Shown here: positions 17,846 through 27,626 of the stretch, piece after piece
How positions within the stretch are numbered: the stretch's first letter is position 1
Layout: each line of letters opens with the position of its first letter
NCBI RefSeq assembly: GCF_900110915.1
Contig: NZ_FOFG01000008.1
Span: forward strand, 124,001-188,000
DNA from: Faunimonas pinastri
Lineage (GTDB): Bacteria; Pseudomonadota; Alphaproteobacteria; Rhizobiales; Afifellaceae
Length of the DNA stretch: 64,000 nucleotides
Direction: 5' to 3'
Position numbers and translations under genes: made by a program
Notes under the pieces: generated by a model
What the model was told of the DNA's origin: nothing
The model's database searches: none
Seen by the model: the letters and a program-made list of their open reading frames with translations, nothing else

Positions 17846-18113
17846 GGAAAGCGAAAATGTCCCGGTAAACTTGGGTGTCGTAGGTCTCTGGCACGTCAAC
17901 CTTGCCGGTGAACCAGTCCAGGAGATCGCCGTCGGGCGCCTCCATCAAGGCTTCGAAGTCGTCGAGCTCGGCATCGGTAAGATCGGCGATTCGGTCATCG
18001 GCGAAGCCGCCGAGCAGCAGATCCATCTCGCGCATGCCCCGCCGCCACGAGCGAATGAGCACCCGACGACGGCGCGGGTCCAGCCCCTCGCTTGTTCGCT
18101 GCGTTCCGGTCAT
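17817..18113 (-). CDS. sdhE: FAD assembly factor SdhE
   Basis: Small protein (98 residues) that promotes covalent attachment of FAD to the succinate dehydrogenase flavoprotein. The family signature RRGMREMDLLLGGFAD, containing the RGxxE motif, is at about residues 24-39. The ATG at 18113 (MTGTQRTSEG) gives the usual length; an upstream in-frame start at 18194 is unlikely. It overlaps mfd by 29 bp and is divergent from recG, the standard context for this gene in Rhizobiales. Confidence 0.93.
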   Translation of the reverse strand: MTGTQRTSEGLDPRRRRVLIRSWRRGMREMDLLLGGFADDRIADLTDAELDDFEALMEAPDGDLLDWFTGKVDVPETYDTQVYRDIFAFHARKADQTH

Positions 18114-18230
18114 GGCCTGCCTTGCGTTGAGATAATGGTGGAAGCCCTTGGCTTGGCTCCGCCTTTCCCTATAGATCGGGCGGAGGCCGGGCAAGACAAG
18201 GCGGCTTCTCCTCTACAAAGTTGAGCGTCC

Positions 18231-20330
18231 ATGCGCCCTTTTCTCCTCGATCCGCTGTTTGCCCCGTTGAAGACGCTGCCGGGCGTCGGCCCGAAGGTCG
18301 AGCCGCTGCTGGCGCGCGCGGTGGGCGTCGGCATCGAGGCGGCGACGGTGCGCGACGTGCTGTTCCACCTGCCGACGGGAATCATCGACCGCCGGGCGCG
18401 TCCTCGTCTCTTCGAACTGCCGCAGGCGGGCGTGGTCACAGTCGAAGGCACGGTGGAGCGCTACGACATGCCGCCGCCCGGATCGCGCGCGCCGTGGCGG
18501 ATCATTCTTTCCGACGGCGGCGCGGCGCTGCAGCTGATCTATTTCAATCCCCGGCCGGACTGGCTCAAGAAGACGCTTCCCATCGGCGAGCGGCGCATCG
18601 TGAGCGGCCGCCTCGAATGGTTCGACATGCGGCCGCAAATGCCGCATCCCGATTACATCGTCTCCCCCGAGCGGGCCGAGGACCTGCCGGAGATCGAGCC
18701 GGTCTACGGCCTTACCGCCGGCCTCTTTCCCAAGATTGTGCGCAAGGCGGTCGGCGGCGCGCTGGACAAGCTCCCGACCCTGCCGGAATGGCTATCCGCC
18801 GACGTGCTTTCCAGCCGCGACTGGCCGCCTTTCGGCGACGCGATGACACTGGTGCACCGTGCCGATCCGCTGGCCGGAGAAAAGGAAGCGGAAATCGCGT
18901 GGCAGCGCCTCGCCTTCGACGAACTCGTCGCCAACCAGATCGCGCTGGCGCTTGTCAGAGGATCGGTGAAGCGCGGACGCGGCCGTTCCTGGAGCTTCAC
19001 CGGCCAGGTCCGCGATCGCGTGCTGGCCGCCCTGCCCTTTTCGCCAACCCGCTCGCAGACCGAAGCCATCGGCGAGATCGAGACGGACCTGGCCTCCGAA
19101 GACCGTATGCTGCGACTGCTGCAGGGCGACGTCGGCGCGGGCAAGACGCTGGTCGCCATGCTCGCCATGGCCGATGTGGCCGAAGCCGGCGCCCAATCCG
19201 CACTGATGGCGCCGACCGACCTCCTTGCCCGCCAGCACTATGCCACGATCAGCCGGATGGCGGAGGCGGCCGGGCTACGCTCGGCGCTCCTCACCGGTCG
19301 CGACAAGGCGAGCGAGCGCAACGCGACGCTGGCCTCCATCGCGTCCGGCGAGATCCAGATCGTCGTCGGAACCCACGCTCTCTTCCAGGCGAGCGTCGAG
19401 TTCCACGATCTCGGCCTCGTCGTGGTGGACGAGCAGCATCGCTTCGGCGTGCACCAGCGTCTCGCGCTGACGTCGAAGGGCGAAACGCCGGACATGCTGG
19501 TGATGACGGCGACGCCGATCCCGCGCACGCTGGTGCTTTCCTATTTCGGCGACATGGATGTGTCCAAGCTGACGGAAAAGCCGGCGGGGCGGCAGCCGAT
19601 CGACACGCGCACCGTCTCTCTGGACCGGCTGGACGAAGTGGTCGCCCGGATCGGCAGCGCCATCGCGTCCGGCGACAAGGCCTACTGGGTCTGCCCGCTC
19701 GTGGCAGAATCGGAGGTGCTGGACGTCGCCGCCGCCGAGGAACGGTTCGTCACGCTGCAGCAGGTCTTCGGTCCTGTTGTCGGCCTCGTCCACGGCAAGA
19801 TGGGCGCGGCGGAGAAGGAGGCCGTGATGCAGAGCTTCCGCTCAGGCGACGTGCGCGTGCTCGTGGCAACGACCGTCATCGAAGTCGGCGTCGACGTGCC
19901 GGATGCCACGATCATGGTGATCGAGCATGCCGAACGCTTCGGCTTGGCCCAACTCCACCAGCTTCGCGGCCGCGTCGGACGCGGAACCAAGCCATCCACC
20001 TGCCTCCTGCTCTTCAAGACACCGCTGGGCGAAGTGGCGAGGGCTCGATTGACCGTCATGCGCGAGACGGAGGACGGTTTCCGCATCGCCGAGGAGGATC
20101 TCAAGCTGCGTGGCGAAGGCGACGTGCTGGGCACGCGGCAATCCGGCATGCCCGGTTTCCGCATCGCGCAGGCGGAGCTGCATGGCGACCTGCTGCCGCT
20201 CGCCCGCGACGAGGCGAAGCTGGCGCTCAGCCGCGACCCGGATTTCACCAGCCCGCGCGCGGAGCCCTTACGCCTGCTCCTTTATCTCTTCGGCCGCGAC
20301 GATGCCGTGCGTCTCATGCGGGCGGGCTGA
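18231..20330 (+). CDS. recG: ATP-dependent DNA helicase RecG
   Basis: Helicase that remodels stalled replication forks and branch-migrates Holliday junctions. 699 residues. The N-terminal wedge/OB region includes LPGVGPKVEPLLARA and VTVEGTVERYD; motor motifs are GDVGAGKTLVAMLAMADV (Walker A), VVDEQHRFGVHQRL (DEQH box), MTATPIPRTLVLSYFGD, and HQLRGRVGRG (motif VI); the C-terminus has the TRG region LKLRGEGDVLGTRQSGMPGF. It starts 117 bp from sdhE on the opposite strand. Its last 63 bp overlap the convergent DUF502 gene. Confidence 0.96.
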   Translation: MRPFLLDPLFAPLKTLPGVGPKVEPLLARAVGVGIEAATVRDVLFHLPTGIIDRRARPRLFELPQAGVVTVEGTVERYDMPPPGSRAPWRIILSDGGAALQLIYFNPRPDWLKKTLPIGERRIVSGRLEWFDMRPQMPHPDYIVSPERAEDLPEIEPVYGLTAGLFPKIVRKAVGGALDKLPTLPEWLSADVLSSRDWPPFGDAMTLVHRADPLAGEKEAEIAWQRLAFDELVANQIALALVRGSVKRGRGRSWSFTGQVRDRVLAALPFSPTRSQTEAIGEIETDLASEDRMLRLLQGDVGAGKTLVAMLAMADVAEAGAQSALMAPTDLLARQHYATISRMAEAAGLRSALLTGRDKASERNATLASIASGEIQIVVGTHALFQASVEFHDLGLVVVDEQHRFGVHQRLALTSKGETPDMLVMTATPIPRTLVLSYFGDMDVSKLTEKPAGRQPIDTRTVSLDRLDEVVARIGSAIASGDKAYWVCPLVAESEVLDVAAAEERFVTLQQVFGPVVGLVHGKMGAAEKEAVMQSFRSGDVRVLVATTVIEVGVDVPDATIMVIEHAERFGLAQLHQLRGRVGRGTKPSTCLLLFKTPLGEVARARLTVMRETEDGFRIAEEDLKLRGEGDVLGTRQSGMPGFRIAQAELHGDLLPLARDEAKLALSRDPDFTSPRAEPLRLLLYLFGRDDAVRLMRAG

Positions 20331-21020
20331 AGAGGTCGGCCCCTGCCATTCCGGCGTGACGAGGCCGGCGGAGATCGTCAGCTTCGCCGCCTCCTCTATC
20401 GTCATGTCAAGAATGGTCAGTTCGCTGCGGCGGACGAAATGCACCATGCCGGTCGTGAGGTTCGGCGTGTTCGGCACGAAGACGGTGATGAAGTCCTCGT
20501 CCTTCGGCAGGCGGTGCGCGATCTCGCCATCCGTCTCGGTGGAAACGAACACCAGCCGCCAGACGCCGCGCCGCGGATACTCGATCAGCCCCGCCTTCTG
20601 GAACGAGCGCCCTGACTCCGACAGCACCGTCTGGAAGAGCTGCTTCAGCGCCCGGTAGACGTTGCGCACCAGCGGGGTACGGTCGAGCAGGAATTCCCCG
20701 TAGAAGACGACCGAACGCCCGACGAGGTTGGCGGTCAGGAAGCCCAGCAGCGTCAGCATCAGGACGGCGACGATCACGCCGACGCCGGGCACCGAGAACG
20801 GCAGGTAATTATCGGGATTGTAGGCGCGCGGGATCAGCGGCTTCACCCGCACGTCGACCCAGTGCACGAAGGCCCAGGTCAGATAGAAGGTGATCCCGAT
20901 CGGCGCGGCGACGATGATGCCGGTCAGGAAATAGTTGCGCAGGCGGATCCGGAGCCAGGATCGCCGGGGTGGCGGCGCGACCTGCTTTCTTAGTTCATCC
21001 AGATCCATTCGGTCTCCCAT
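20268..21020 (-). CDS. DUF502 family membrane protein
   Basis: 250-residue protein with two N-terminal membrane helices (LTGIIVAAPIGITFYLTWAF and a second around VIVAVLMLTLLGFLTANLVG) and a conserved cytoplasmic region TPLVRNVYRALKQLFQTVL, hallmarks of DUF502. Function is unknown in bacteria; a plant relative (COV) affects vascular patterning. The start may be the ATG at 21020 or 21008. Placed beside recG and glmS, as in many Rhizobiales. It overlaps the recG 3' end by 63 bp in convergent orientation. Confidence 0.85.
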   Translation of the reverse strand: MGDRMDLDELRKQVAPPPRRSWLRIRLRNYFLTGIIVAAPIGITFYLTWAFVHWVDVRVKPLIPRAYNPDNYLPFSVPGVGVIVAVLMLTLLGFLTANLVGRSVVFYGEFLLDRTPLVRNVYRALKQLFQTVLSESGRSFQKAGLIEYPRRGVWRLVFVSTETDGEIAHRLPKDEDFITVFVPNTPNLTTGMVHFVRRSELTILDMTIEEAAKLTISAGLVTPEWQGPTSSARPHETHGIVAAEEIKEQA

Positions 21021-21071
21021 CGGGCGAGGTCGCAGCCGGACCGGCTGCGGCGAAGCGCCTCAGGGGGAAGC

Positions 21072-22898
21072 CTATTCCACCGTGACGGACTTGGCCAGAT
21101 TGCGCGGCTGGTCGACGTCGGTCCCCATGAACACAGCCGTGTGATAGGCGATCAGCTGCACGGGAATGGAATAGACCAGCGGCGCGATTTCCGGCGCGAC
21201 ATCCGGCAGGACCAGCGTTTCCATCGTTTCCAGCGAGGCGTGCGCGGCACCCTTCTCGTCGGTGATCAGGATGATCCGGCCGCCGCGCGCCGCGACTTCC
21301 TGCATGTTGGAGACGGTCTTCTCGAAAAGCGCGTCAAACGGCGCAATCACGATCACCGGCAGCGTCTCGTCGATCAGCGCGATGGGGCCGTGCTTCAGCT
21401 CGCCGGCGGCGTATCCCTCGGCATGGATGTAGGAGATCTCCTTGAGCTTTAGCGCGCCTTCCAGCGCCAGCGGGAAGCTGGTGCCGCGGCCGAGGTAAAG
21501 CACGTCCTTGGCCTTGGAGAGTTCCTTGGCCAGACGCTCGATCCGGCCTTCGAGCTTCAGCGCATGGGCGGCCAGGCGCGGCAGTTCCACGGCGGCCTGC
21601 ACCAGTCGCCGCTCGTCCGCTTCGGAGAGGAAGCCGCGCTGGCGGCCGGCGGCGATCGCGAGCGAGAAGAGAACCGAGAGTTGGCAGGTGAAAGCCTTGG
21701 TGGAGGCGACGCCGATTTCCGGCCCGGCCATGGTCGGCAGCACGAAGTCGGCCTCTCGCGCGATTGTGGAGGTCGGCACGTTGACGATGGCCGCGATCCG
21801 CTGGCCCGCCTGCCGGCAGTAGCGCAGCGATGCCAGCGTGTCCGCCGTCTCGCCGGACTGGGAGATGAACAGCGAAAGGCCACCCGGCTTCAGCGGCATC
21901 TCGCGATACCGGAATTCGGAGGCCACATCGATCTCGACCGGCATGCGCGCCAGCCGCTCGAACCAGTATTTGCCGATCAGCCCGGCGTAATAGGCCGTGC
22001 CGCACGCGGAGACGGAAAGCCGCTCGACCGTCGTGAAGTCGATCCCGGCGCCTTCCGGCAGCTCGGCCCGGCTCTCCGCGAAATCGAGATAATGCCCGAA
22101 GGTATGGGAGATCACTTCCGGCTGCTCGTAGATCTCCTTGAGCATGAAATGCCGGTGGTTGCCCTTGTCCACCGTCAGGCTCGCCGCGACCGACCGCGTC
22201 ATCGGACGGCTGACGAGCGTGCCGGCCTCGTCGAAGATCTGCACGGACCGGCGTGTCACGACGGCCCAGTCGCCGTCTTCCAGATAGGTGATGGAATTGG
22301 TGAAGGGCGCGAGCGCGATGGCGTCGGAGCCCAGGAACATCTCGCCGTCGCCGTGGCCGATCGCCAGCGGGCTGCCACGCCGGGCCGCCACGAGCATGTC
22401 GTCCTCTCCGGCAAAGAGGACCGCCAGCGCGAAGGCGCCCTGCAGCTTGGTGAGCGTCTCGCTCATTGCCTGCACCGGCTTCATTCCGCGATCCAGCGCC
22501 ATGGTGATGAGATGGACGATCACCTCCGTGTCCGTCTCGCTGGAGAGCGTGCGGCCGGCGGCGCGGATCTCGGCGCGGAGCGCCTGATAGTTCTCGATGA
22601 TGCCGTTGTGAACGACTGCCACTCGGTCGGTCGCATGCGGATGCGCGTTCGCTTCCGTCGGCTTGCCGTGCGTCGCCCAGCGGGTGTGCCCGATGCCGGA
22701 AAGGCCCGACAGCGGCTCGGAGCGAAGCCGGGCTTCCAGGTTTACCAGCTTGCCCTGCGCGCGGCGGCGGGTGAGTTCTCCCGCCTCCAGCGTCGCGACG
22801 CCGGCGGAATCGTAGCCGCGATATTCCAGCCGCTTCAGCGCATCGACGATGAGCGGCGCGACGGGTTCACGCCCGAGAATTCCGACAATGCCGCACAT
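21072..22898 (-). CDS. glmS: Glutamine--fructose-6-phosphate aminotransferase GlmS
   Basis: Makes glucosamine-6-phosphate from fructose-6-phosphate and glutamine, the entry step to UDP-GlcNAc for peptidoglycan and lipid A. 608 residues. Cys2 of MCGIVGILG is the glutaminase nucleophile; GYDSAGVA, GHTRWATHGKP and HNGIIENY complete the amidotransferase domain (1-about 240). Two SIS sugar-isomerase domains follow, with SQSGETADTLASLRY and the C-terminal PRNLAKSVTVE. It lies 74 bp downstream of glmU on the same strand, so the two consecutive-pathway genes form an operon. No glmS ribozyme is expected or seen. Confidence 0.97.
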   Translation of the reverse strand: MCGIVGILGREPVAPLIVDALKRLEYRGYDSAGVATLEAGELTRRRAQGKLVNLEARLRSEPLSGLSGIGHTRWATHGKPTEANAHPHATDRVAVVHNGIIENYQALRAEIRAAGRTLSSETDTEVIVHLITMALDRGMKPVQAMSETLTKLQGAFALAVLFAGEDDMLVAARRGSPLAIGHGDGEMFLGSDAIALAPFTNSITYLEDGDWAVVTRRSVQIFDEAGTLVSRPMTRSVAASLTVDKGNHRHFMLKEIYEQPEVISHTFGHYLDFAESRAELPEGAGIDFTTVERLSVSACGTAYYAGLIGKYWFERLARMPVEIDVASEFRYREMPLKPGGLSLFISQSGETADTLASLRYCRQAGQRIAAIVNVPTSTIAREADFVLPTMAGPEIGVASTKAFTCQLSVLFSLAIAAGRQRGFLSEADERRLVQAAVELPRLAAHALKLEGRIERLAKELSKAKDVLYLGRGTSFPLALEGALKLKEISYIHAEGYAAGELKHGPIALIDETLPVIVIAPFDALFEKTVSNMQEVAARGGRIILITDEKGAAHASLETMETLVLPDVAPEIAPLVYSIPVQLIAYHTAVFMGTDVDQPRNLAKSVTVE

Positions 22899-22972
22899 CG
22901 ATCCGCTCTCCTGAAAACCCGATCCTGCCTAGCCGACGCAAACAGCCTGTTAAAATCAAAGACGGTTTCCGA

Positions 22973-24319
22973 TTATGTCGGCTTGCGGCGATCTTTCTGC
23001 GCTTCGCGGAGAACCGCCGCCCGGCCGGGCTTCGCCACCTGCCGCGCCCGGCCGAACGCCAGCGCATCGGCTTCCACGTCCTCGGTCAGCACGCTGCCGG
23101 AAGCGACATAGGCGCCGTCGCCGATGGCGATGGGGGCGACCAGCGAGGAATTGGAGCCGATGAAGGCGTTCGCGCCGATGTCGGTGCGGAATTTGTTCAC
23201 GCCATCATAATTGCAGGTGACAGTGCCGGCGCCGATATTGCTCTTCGCTCCGACCCGCGCGTCGCCGATATAGGTGAGGTGGTTGACCTTGGCCCCGGTC
23301 TCGACCGTGGCGGCCTTAATCTCCACGAAGTTGCCGATATGGGCACCCTCCCCGATCTCCGCGCCGGGACGCAGCCGCGCGAACGGCCCCACCGTCGCGC
23401 CGGAAGCGACCTGCGCGCCTTCGATATGGCTGAACGCACGGATGACGACATTGTCCGCCACGGTGACGCCCGGCCCGAAGACGACGTTGGGCTCGATCGT
23501 CACGTCGCGGCCGAGCACAGTGTCATGCGCGAAGAACACGGTTTCCGGTGCGATCAGCGTCGCGCCTTCCACCATCGCGGCGCGGCGACGCTGCGCCTGG
23601 AAGAGTTGCTCGGCGCCGGCAAGCTGGACCCGGTCGTTGATACCGAAGACCTCGTCGGCGGCGATCTCCGCCACGTCCACCCGAAGTCCTCGATCGTTCG
23701 CCACCTCCACCGCGTCGGTCAGGTAGAATTCCTTCTGCGCGTTGTCGCTGCCGATCGCGTCGAGAATCGCCAGCGCGACGTCGCCGCGAAAGGCCATCAT
23801 GCCGGCATTGCAAAGCGTGATCTGCCGCTCCGCCTCGCTCGCGTCCTTTTCCTCACGAATGGCGAGGAGACGCTCGCCTTCCATGACGAGGCGGCCGTAG
23901 CCCTTCGGGCTCTCGGGCCGGAAGCCGGCGACCACGACGGACGCGCCTTCGGCCAGTCCGGCCCGCAGATGCGCGATCGCCTCGGGCGTGACGAACGGGG
24001 TATCGCCGTAGACGACCAGGACGTCGTCGGTCGCATGTTCGAGTTCCGGCCGGGCGGCGAGCACCGCGTGTGCCGTCCCGAGCCGCTGTTCCTGCATGTG
24101 GATGGAAGCATGGGGCGCCAGCTCGCCCACGGCGGCGCGGACCGCACCGTGATTGGGCCCGACGACGACCGCCAACCGGTCGATGCCCGCGCTGCCGAGC
24201 GTCTTGAGCACGTGCCCCACCATCGGCAGGTGCCCGATCCGGTGCAGCACCTTGGGCAGGGCCGAGCGCATTCTCGTTCCCTCGCCGGCAGCCAGAACCA
24301 CGGCTAGACTCTCACGCAT
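22973..24319 (-). CDS. glmU: Bifunctional UDP-GlcNAc pyrophosphorylase / glucosamine-1-phosphate acetyltransferase GlmU
   Basis: Acetylates glucosamine-1-phosphate and then transfers UMP to give UDP-GlcNAc. 448 residues. The N-terminal uridyltransferase domain has [18 protein letters not shown] and [11 protein letters not shown]; the C-terminal left-handed beta-helix acetyltransferase has repeated hexapeptides, [26 protein letters not shown] and the coenzyme A-site [11 protein letters not shown]. Upstream gene of the glmU-glmS operon. Confidence 0.97.
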   Translation of the reverse strand: MRESLAVVLAAGEGTRMRSALPKVLHRIGHLPMVGHVLKTLGSAGIDRLAVVVGPNHGAVRAAVGELAPHASIHMQEQRLGTAHAVLAARPELEHATDDVLVVYGDTPFVTPEAIAHLRAGLAEGASVVVAGFRPESPKGYGRLVMEGERLLAIREEKDASEAERQITLCNAGMMAFRGDVALAILDAIGSDNAQKEFYLTDAVEVANDRGLRVDVAEIAADEVFGINDRVQLAGAEQLFQAQRRRAAMVEGATLIAPETVFFAHDTVLGRDVTIEPNVVFGPGVTVADNVVIRAFSHIEGAQVASGATVGPFARLRPGAEIGEGAHIGNFVEIKAATVETGAKVNHLTYIGDARVGAKSNIGAGTVTCNYDGVNKFRTDIGANAFIGSNSSLVAPIAIGDGAYVASGSVLTEDVEADALAFGRARQVAKPGRAAVLREAQKDRRKPT

Positions 24320-24516
24320 ACCGGCACCCTGCTCCTCTGGCTTTGTTCGCGGGCTCGCCCAACCCGCGGTGAATCGCTGTCCAGCGTATAGAACCTGCGC
24401 CGGGCTGCCGAAAGCCTATCTTCCGTCAGCAGAACGAGCCCCGGCCGAGGCTGGACACAGATCGGCCCCGCACGCGCGAGCATGCGAGGCCGGGAAGCGA
24501 GGGCAGTTGCGGTCCC

Positions 24517-24885
24517 TTAGAACGGAAGGATCCGCAGCCGGCCGAAGATGTAACCGAGAAGCACCGCCAGGAAGAAGGTCGTCAGCGGCTGCGACCGAGC
24601 CGAGGCCATGACATCGCTCTGCACCGAGGAAAGCAGGCCCTGCTGCTGGGACTGGCCCTTATCCTCACCGGAACCCTGGCCACTTGCCCGCGGCTTGGAC
24701 TGGCCACCGGACCGCGCGCCGGATTGGCCGGATCCCTTGGCGGCGTCCTGACCGGAACCCTGGCGCTTGCGCCCCGCCTGCGAACCGGAACGCGGGGGCG
24801 TGGAAGCGGCCGAGCCTTCCGTATCTTCGCCGAGCACTTCTTCCTCGTGGCGGACGTAATCTCCGAACCCGTTAGTTTCTGACAT
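24517..24885 (-). CDS. Low-complexity, C-terminally membrane-anchored protein of unknown function
   Basis: 122 residues. The first 30 residues are acidic (YVRHEEEVLGEDTEGS), the middle is a Gly/Ser/Gln/Lys low-complexity stretch with GSGQ-like units (about residues 30-85), and the C-terminus is a single hydrophobic segment FFLAVLLGYIFGRLRI, so it looks like a tail-anchored inner-membrane protein. The ATG at 24885 is six bases after AGAGGG; an ATG at 24891 is also in frame. It follows the YihY-type gene by 37 bp and is probably its co-transcribed partner. Confidence 0.6.
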   Translation of the reverse strand: MSETNGFGDYVRHEEEVLGEDTEGSAASTPPRSGSQAGRKRQGSGQDAAKGSGQSGARSGGQSKPRASGQGSGEDKGQSQQQGLLSSVQSDVMASARSQPLTTFFLAVLLGYIFGRLRILPF

Positions 24886-24922
24886 GGTCATCCCTCTGTG
24901 TGTTCTCTGCTGCAAACGCGGG

Positions 24923-26362
24923 TCAGCGCGAAAAGATGCGCTTGAGCCATGCGATCAGCCCCTTGCGGCGCACGATCCGGGCCTGATTGGCCGCCTCGTC
25001 CACCCAGGAGTGCAGTTCCGCTTCGGCGCGACGAACCTGGCGGGAATTGCGGATGCGCTTGAGGCGGCGCGAATTGCGGACGCGCTGCATCTGCTCGCGC
25101 AGGGTCGGCGGCGGGGGCGGTTCCGGCGCGGGCGCCGGCTTCATCAGCCCGGCCTGCCGCAGCAGGTTGGCCGATTGATGCCCCAGCTCCGAGCGGGTGG
25201 AGCGGCCGGCGCGACGGATGCTGGGCAGAAGAAGATCGAAGGCCAGCACCGCTCCGGCAGCACCGAGGGCGAGCGGCGCCCATGAGAGATCCAGCCCCTT
25301 GCCTTTCCCCTGGCCGCCGCGACGCCCGCCTTCGCCCTGGCCCTCGTCGCTCCATCCGCTCTCGTCGTAATCGTCGCCCTTGCCCGCACCGGAGCCGGTG
25401 GAGCCGAGAGTGTCGGCCATGACTGCGCCGCGCTGGCCCATGGGGCGCGCCATGCCGACGGTGGTGTCATGCTCGGTCTGGTGCTCGATCTCGGAGTTCA
25501 GCTCACCGCCGACGATCAGCACGAAGACGGACACCCAGGTCCACATCAGGAGGCCGATGACCGCGCCCAGCGAACCGTAGGTGGCGTTGTAATTGGCGAA
25601 GTTCTTGACGTACCAGGAGAACAGCACCGAGGCGAGCAGCCAGATGACGGCGGTCACCACGCTGCCCCAGGTCACCCAGCGCCATTCCGGATGGTCGCGG
25701 CTCGGGCCATAGCGATAGAGCAGCGCGATGGCGAGGAGCACGACCGCCAGAAGCACCGGCCAGCGGATGATCGCAACGGCCGTCTGCGCGGCGTCTCCGA
25801 AGCCGACCATCTCGATGATCGCCGGTAGGATGCCGACCAGGAAGACGAACACTCCGGCGAAGATCACGCCGCCGACCGTGAAGATCAGGCTCTGCAGGTT
25901 CAGCATGACGAAGCTGCGCTTCTCACGCTCGTTGTAGGCGATGTTCATGGCCTCGAACATCGACTTCACGCCGCTGTTCGTGCTCCACAGCGCCAGGACA
26001 AGGCCGATCACGAAGGCGAAGCCGAGCGATTTGTCGCCCTGGCTCGTCAGGCTTTTCACCTGCGTGCCGACGATGTCGATCACGGAATCGGGGACGACGC
26101 CCTTCATGGAGTTCAGGTGATCGCCGATGGTCGAGGCGTCGGCGAAGAGCCCGTAGATGGAGACCATCGCGGCGATGGCCGGGAACAGCGCCAGCAAGAG
26201 GTAGAACGTCGTTCCCGCAGCAACCAGCGAGACGCGATCCTCCGAGATCTGCTCCTTCACCCGCAGCAGGATGTCTTTCCAGCCGGCGGCCGGGATCTCG
26301 GACGGGGTTTCGGCGGTGCGCCCCCGATCGTTGTTTGACCGCGTCTGATTGGAGGATGCCAT
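24923..26362 (-). CDS. YihY/BrkB family inner-membrane protein with extended C-terminus
   Basis: 479 residues. Residues about 20-300 form the YihY/UPF0761 domain with six membrane helices (VAAGTTFYLLLALFPAIAAM, ALWSTNSGVKSMFEAMNIAY, and ATYGSLGAVIGLLMWTWVSV). The family typically ends about here; this protein continues with a glycine-rich linker (SGWSDEGQGEGGRRGGQGKG), another hydrophobic segment, a polyproline stretch and a very basic tail. The family has no agreed function (once misassigned as RNase BN). Transcribed with the small anchored protein behind it and divergent from corA. Confidence 0.83.
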   Translation of the reverse strand: MASSNQTRSNNDRGRTAETPSEIPAAGWKDILLRVKEQISEDRVSLVAAGTTFYLLLALFPAIAAMVSIYGLFADASTIGDHLNSMKGVVPDSVIDIVGTQVKSLTSQGDKSLGFAFVIGLVLALWSTNSGVKSMFEAMNIAYNEREKRSFVMLNLQSLIFTVGGVIFAGVFVFLVGILPAIIEMVGFGDAAQTAVAIIRWPVLLAVVLLAIALLYRYGPSRDHPEWRWVTWGSVVTAVIWLLASVLFSWYVKNFANYNATYGSLGAVIGLLMWTWVSVFVLIVGGELNSEIEHQTEHDTTVGMARPMGQRGAVMADTLGSTGSGAGKGDDYDESGWSDEGQGEGGRRGGQGKGKGLDLSWAPLALGAAGAVLAFDLLLPSIRRAGRSTRSELGHQSANLLRQAGLMKPAPAPEPPPPPTLREQMQRVRNSRRLKRIRNSRQVRRAEAELHSWVDEAANQARIVRRKGLIAWLKRIFSR

Positions 26363-26518
26363 CTGCTTAGCCCGCTTTGCAGTTCAACCCGGTAACCAGC
26401 ATGAACGATGAATGTTCCACCGGGGCGCGTCACTGGGGCGCGGGGAAGCCTCCGCCGCCGGCTTGCAAACCGCAGGACGCTCGGCCAAACCTTCACCCGA
26501 AAAGCGGAGCCCTGAAGA

Positions 26519-27604
26519 ATGCTCAATCTCTACGGGACGGAGAACGGCAGCCTGAAGCGGATCGATCCGGGCAAGCCGCTCCCGAAGGATGTCGTCTGGG
26601 CGGACCTCTTCAACCCCAGCCGGGAGGAAGAGCGCCTCCTGGAAGAAGCGTTCGGCATCGATATCCCCACCAAGGAAGAGATGGCGGAAATCGAGGCCTC
26701 GTCGCGCCTCTACAGCGACAAGGACAGCCTGTTCATGACGGCCGTCGTGCTGACCGGCGACAACGAGCACGGGCTGCATCCGGCACCCGTGACCTTTATC
26801 CTTTCCGGGTCGACCTTCGTCACGGTCCGCTATTCCGATCCTTCCTTTATCCGCGCCTTCACGACACGCACGAAGAAGTCCTCGGCTCCTGTCCCGGCGT
26901 CCATCCCCGCCCCTGATGCGCAGGCCGCCGGGGACGCGGCCGGCGGGGGTGTCCCGCCCAATACCGAGCAATTACCGATCCAGCCGCAGCCGAACGGCGG
27001 CGGGCTCGCGGGCGGCGACACGATCTTCGTGAGCCTCCTGGAAATGATCGTCGACCGCGCGGCAGATTTCATCGAGCGGATCAATGCCGACGTGGACCAG
27101 CTCTCCCACCGCGTTTTCCAGCACAATACCGGCAGCAGGCCGATGAAAACGCGCGATTTCCAGGCGCTGCTGCACGAGATCGGCCGCAACGGCGACCTCA
27201 CCTCGCGCACCAAGGAGAGCATGTTCACCGTCGGCCGCATCGTGGATTATGCCTCAGCCAGCGAGGTGATCCAGTTCCCCAAGCAGCTGAGGGCGCGGCT
27301 GAAGACCGTGGCGCGGGACGTGAAATCGCTGGCGGACCACTGCACCTTCCTGTCCGGCAAGATTTCCTTCCTGCTCGACGCGACGCTGGGACTGATCAGC
27401 ATCGAGCAGAACCAGATCATCAAGATCTTCTCCGTCGCCAGCGTCGCCTTCCTGCCGCCGACGCTGATCGCCAGCATCTACGGGATGAACTTCAAGGTGA
27501 TGCCGGAGCTGGACTGGCACTTCGGTTACCCCCTAGCCCTTTGCGTGATGGTGGTTTCCGCGGTGCTGCCGTGTCTTTATTTCAAGCGGCGCGGCTGGCT
27601 TTAG
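26519..27604 (+). CDS. CorA-type magnesium/divalent cation transporter with cytoplasmic insertion
   Basis: 361-residue CorA/ZntB superfamily channel. The large N-terminal cytoplasmic domain carries the family segment VVWADLFNPSREEERLLEEA; the C-terminus has two membrane helices with the signature YGMNF just after the first. An Ala/Pro/Gly/Gln-rich insert of about 45 residues (APVPASIPAPDAQAAGDAAG and beyond, near residues 123-165) interrupts the cytoplasmic domain and is unusual for the family. Whether it carries Mg, Co or Zn cannot be read. Confidence 0.88.
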   Translation: MLNLYGTENGSLKRIDPGKPLPKDVVWADLFNPSREEERLLEEAFGIDIPTKEEMAEIEASSRLYSDKDSLFMTAVVLTGDNEHGLHPAPVTFILSGSTFVTVRYSDPSFIRAFTTRTKKSSAPVPASIPAPDAQAAGDAAGGGVPPNTEQLPIQPQPNGGGLAGGDTIFVSLLEMIVDRAADFIERINADVDQLSHRVFQHNTGSRPMKTRDFQALLHEIGRNGDLTSRTKESMFTVGRIVDYASASEVIQFPKQLRARLKTVARDVKSLADHCTFLSGKISFLLDATLGLISIEQNQIIKIFSVASVAFLPPTLIASIYGMNFKVMPELDWHFGYPLALCVMVVSAVLPCLYFKRRGWL

Positions 27605-27626
27605 GAATCGTCCTGGGGCGGGTAAC

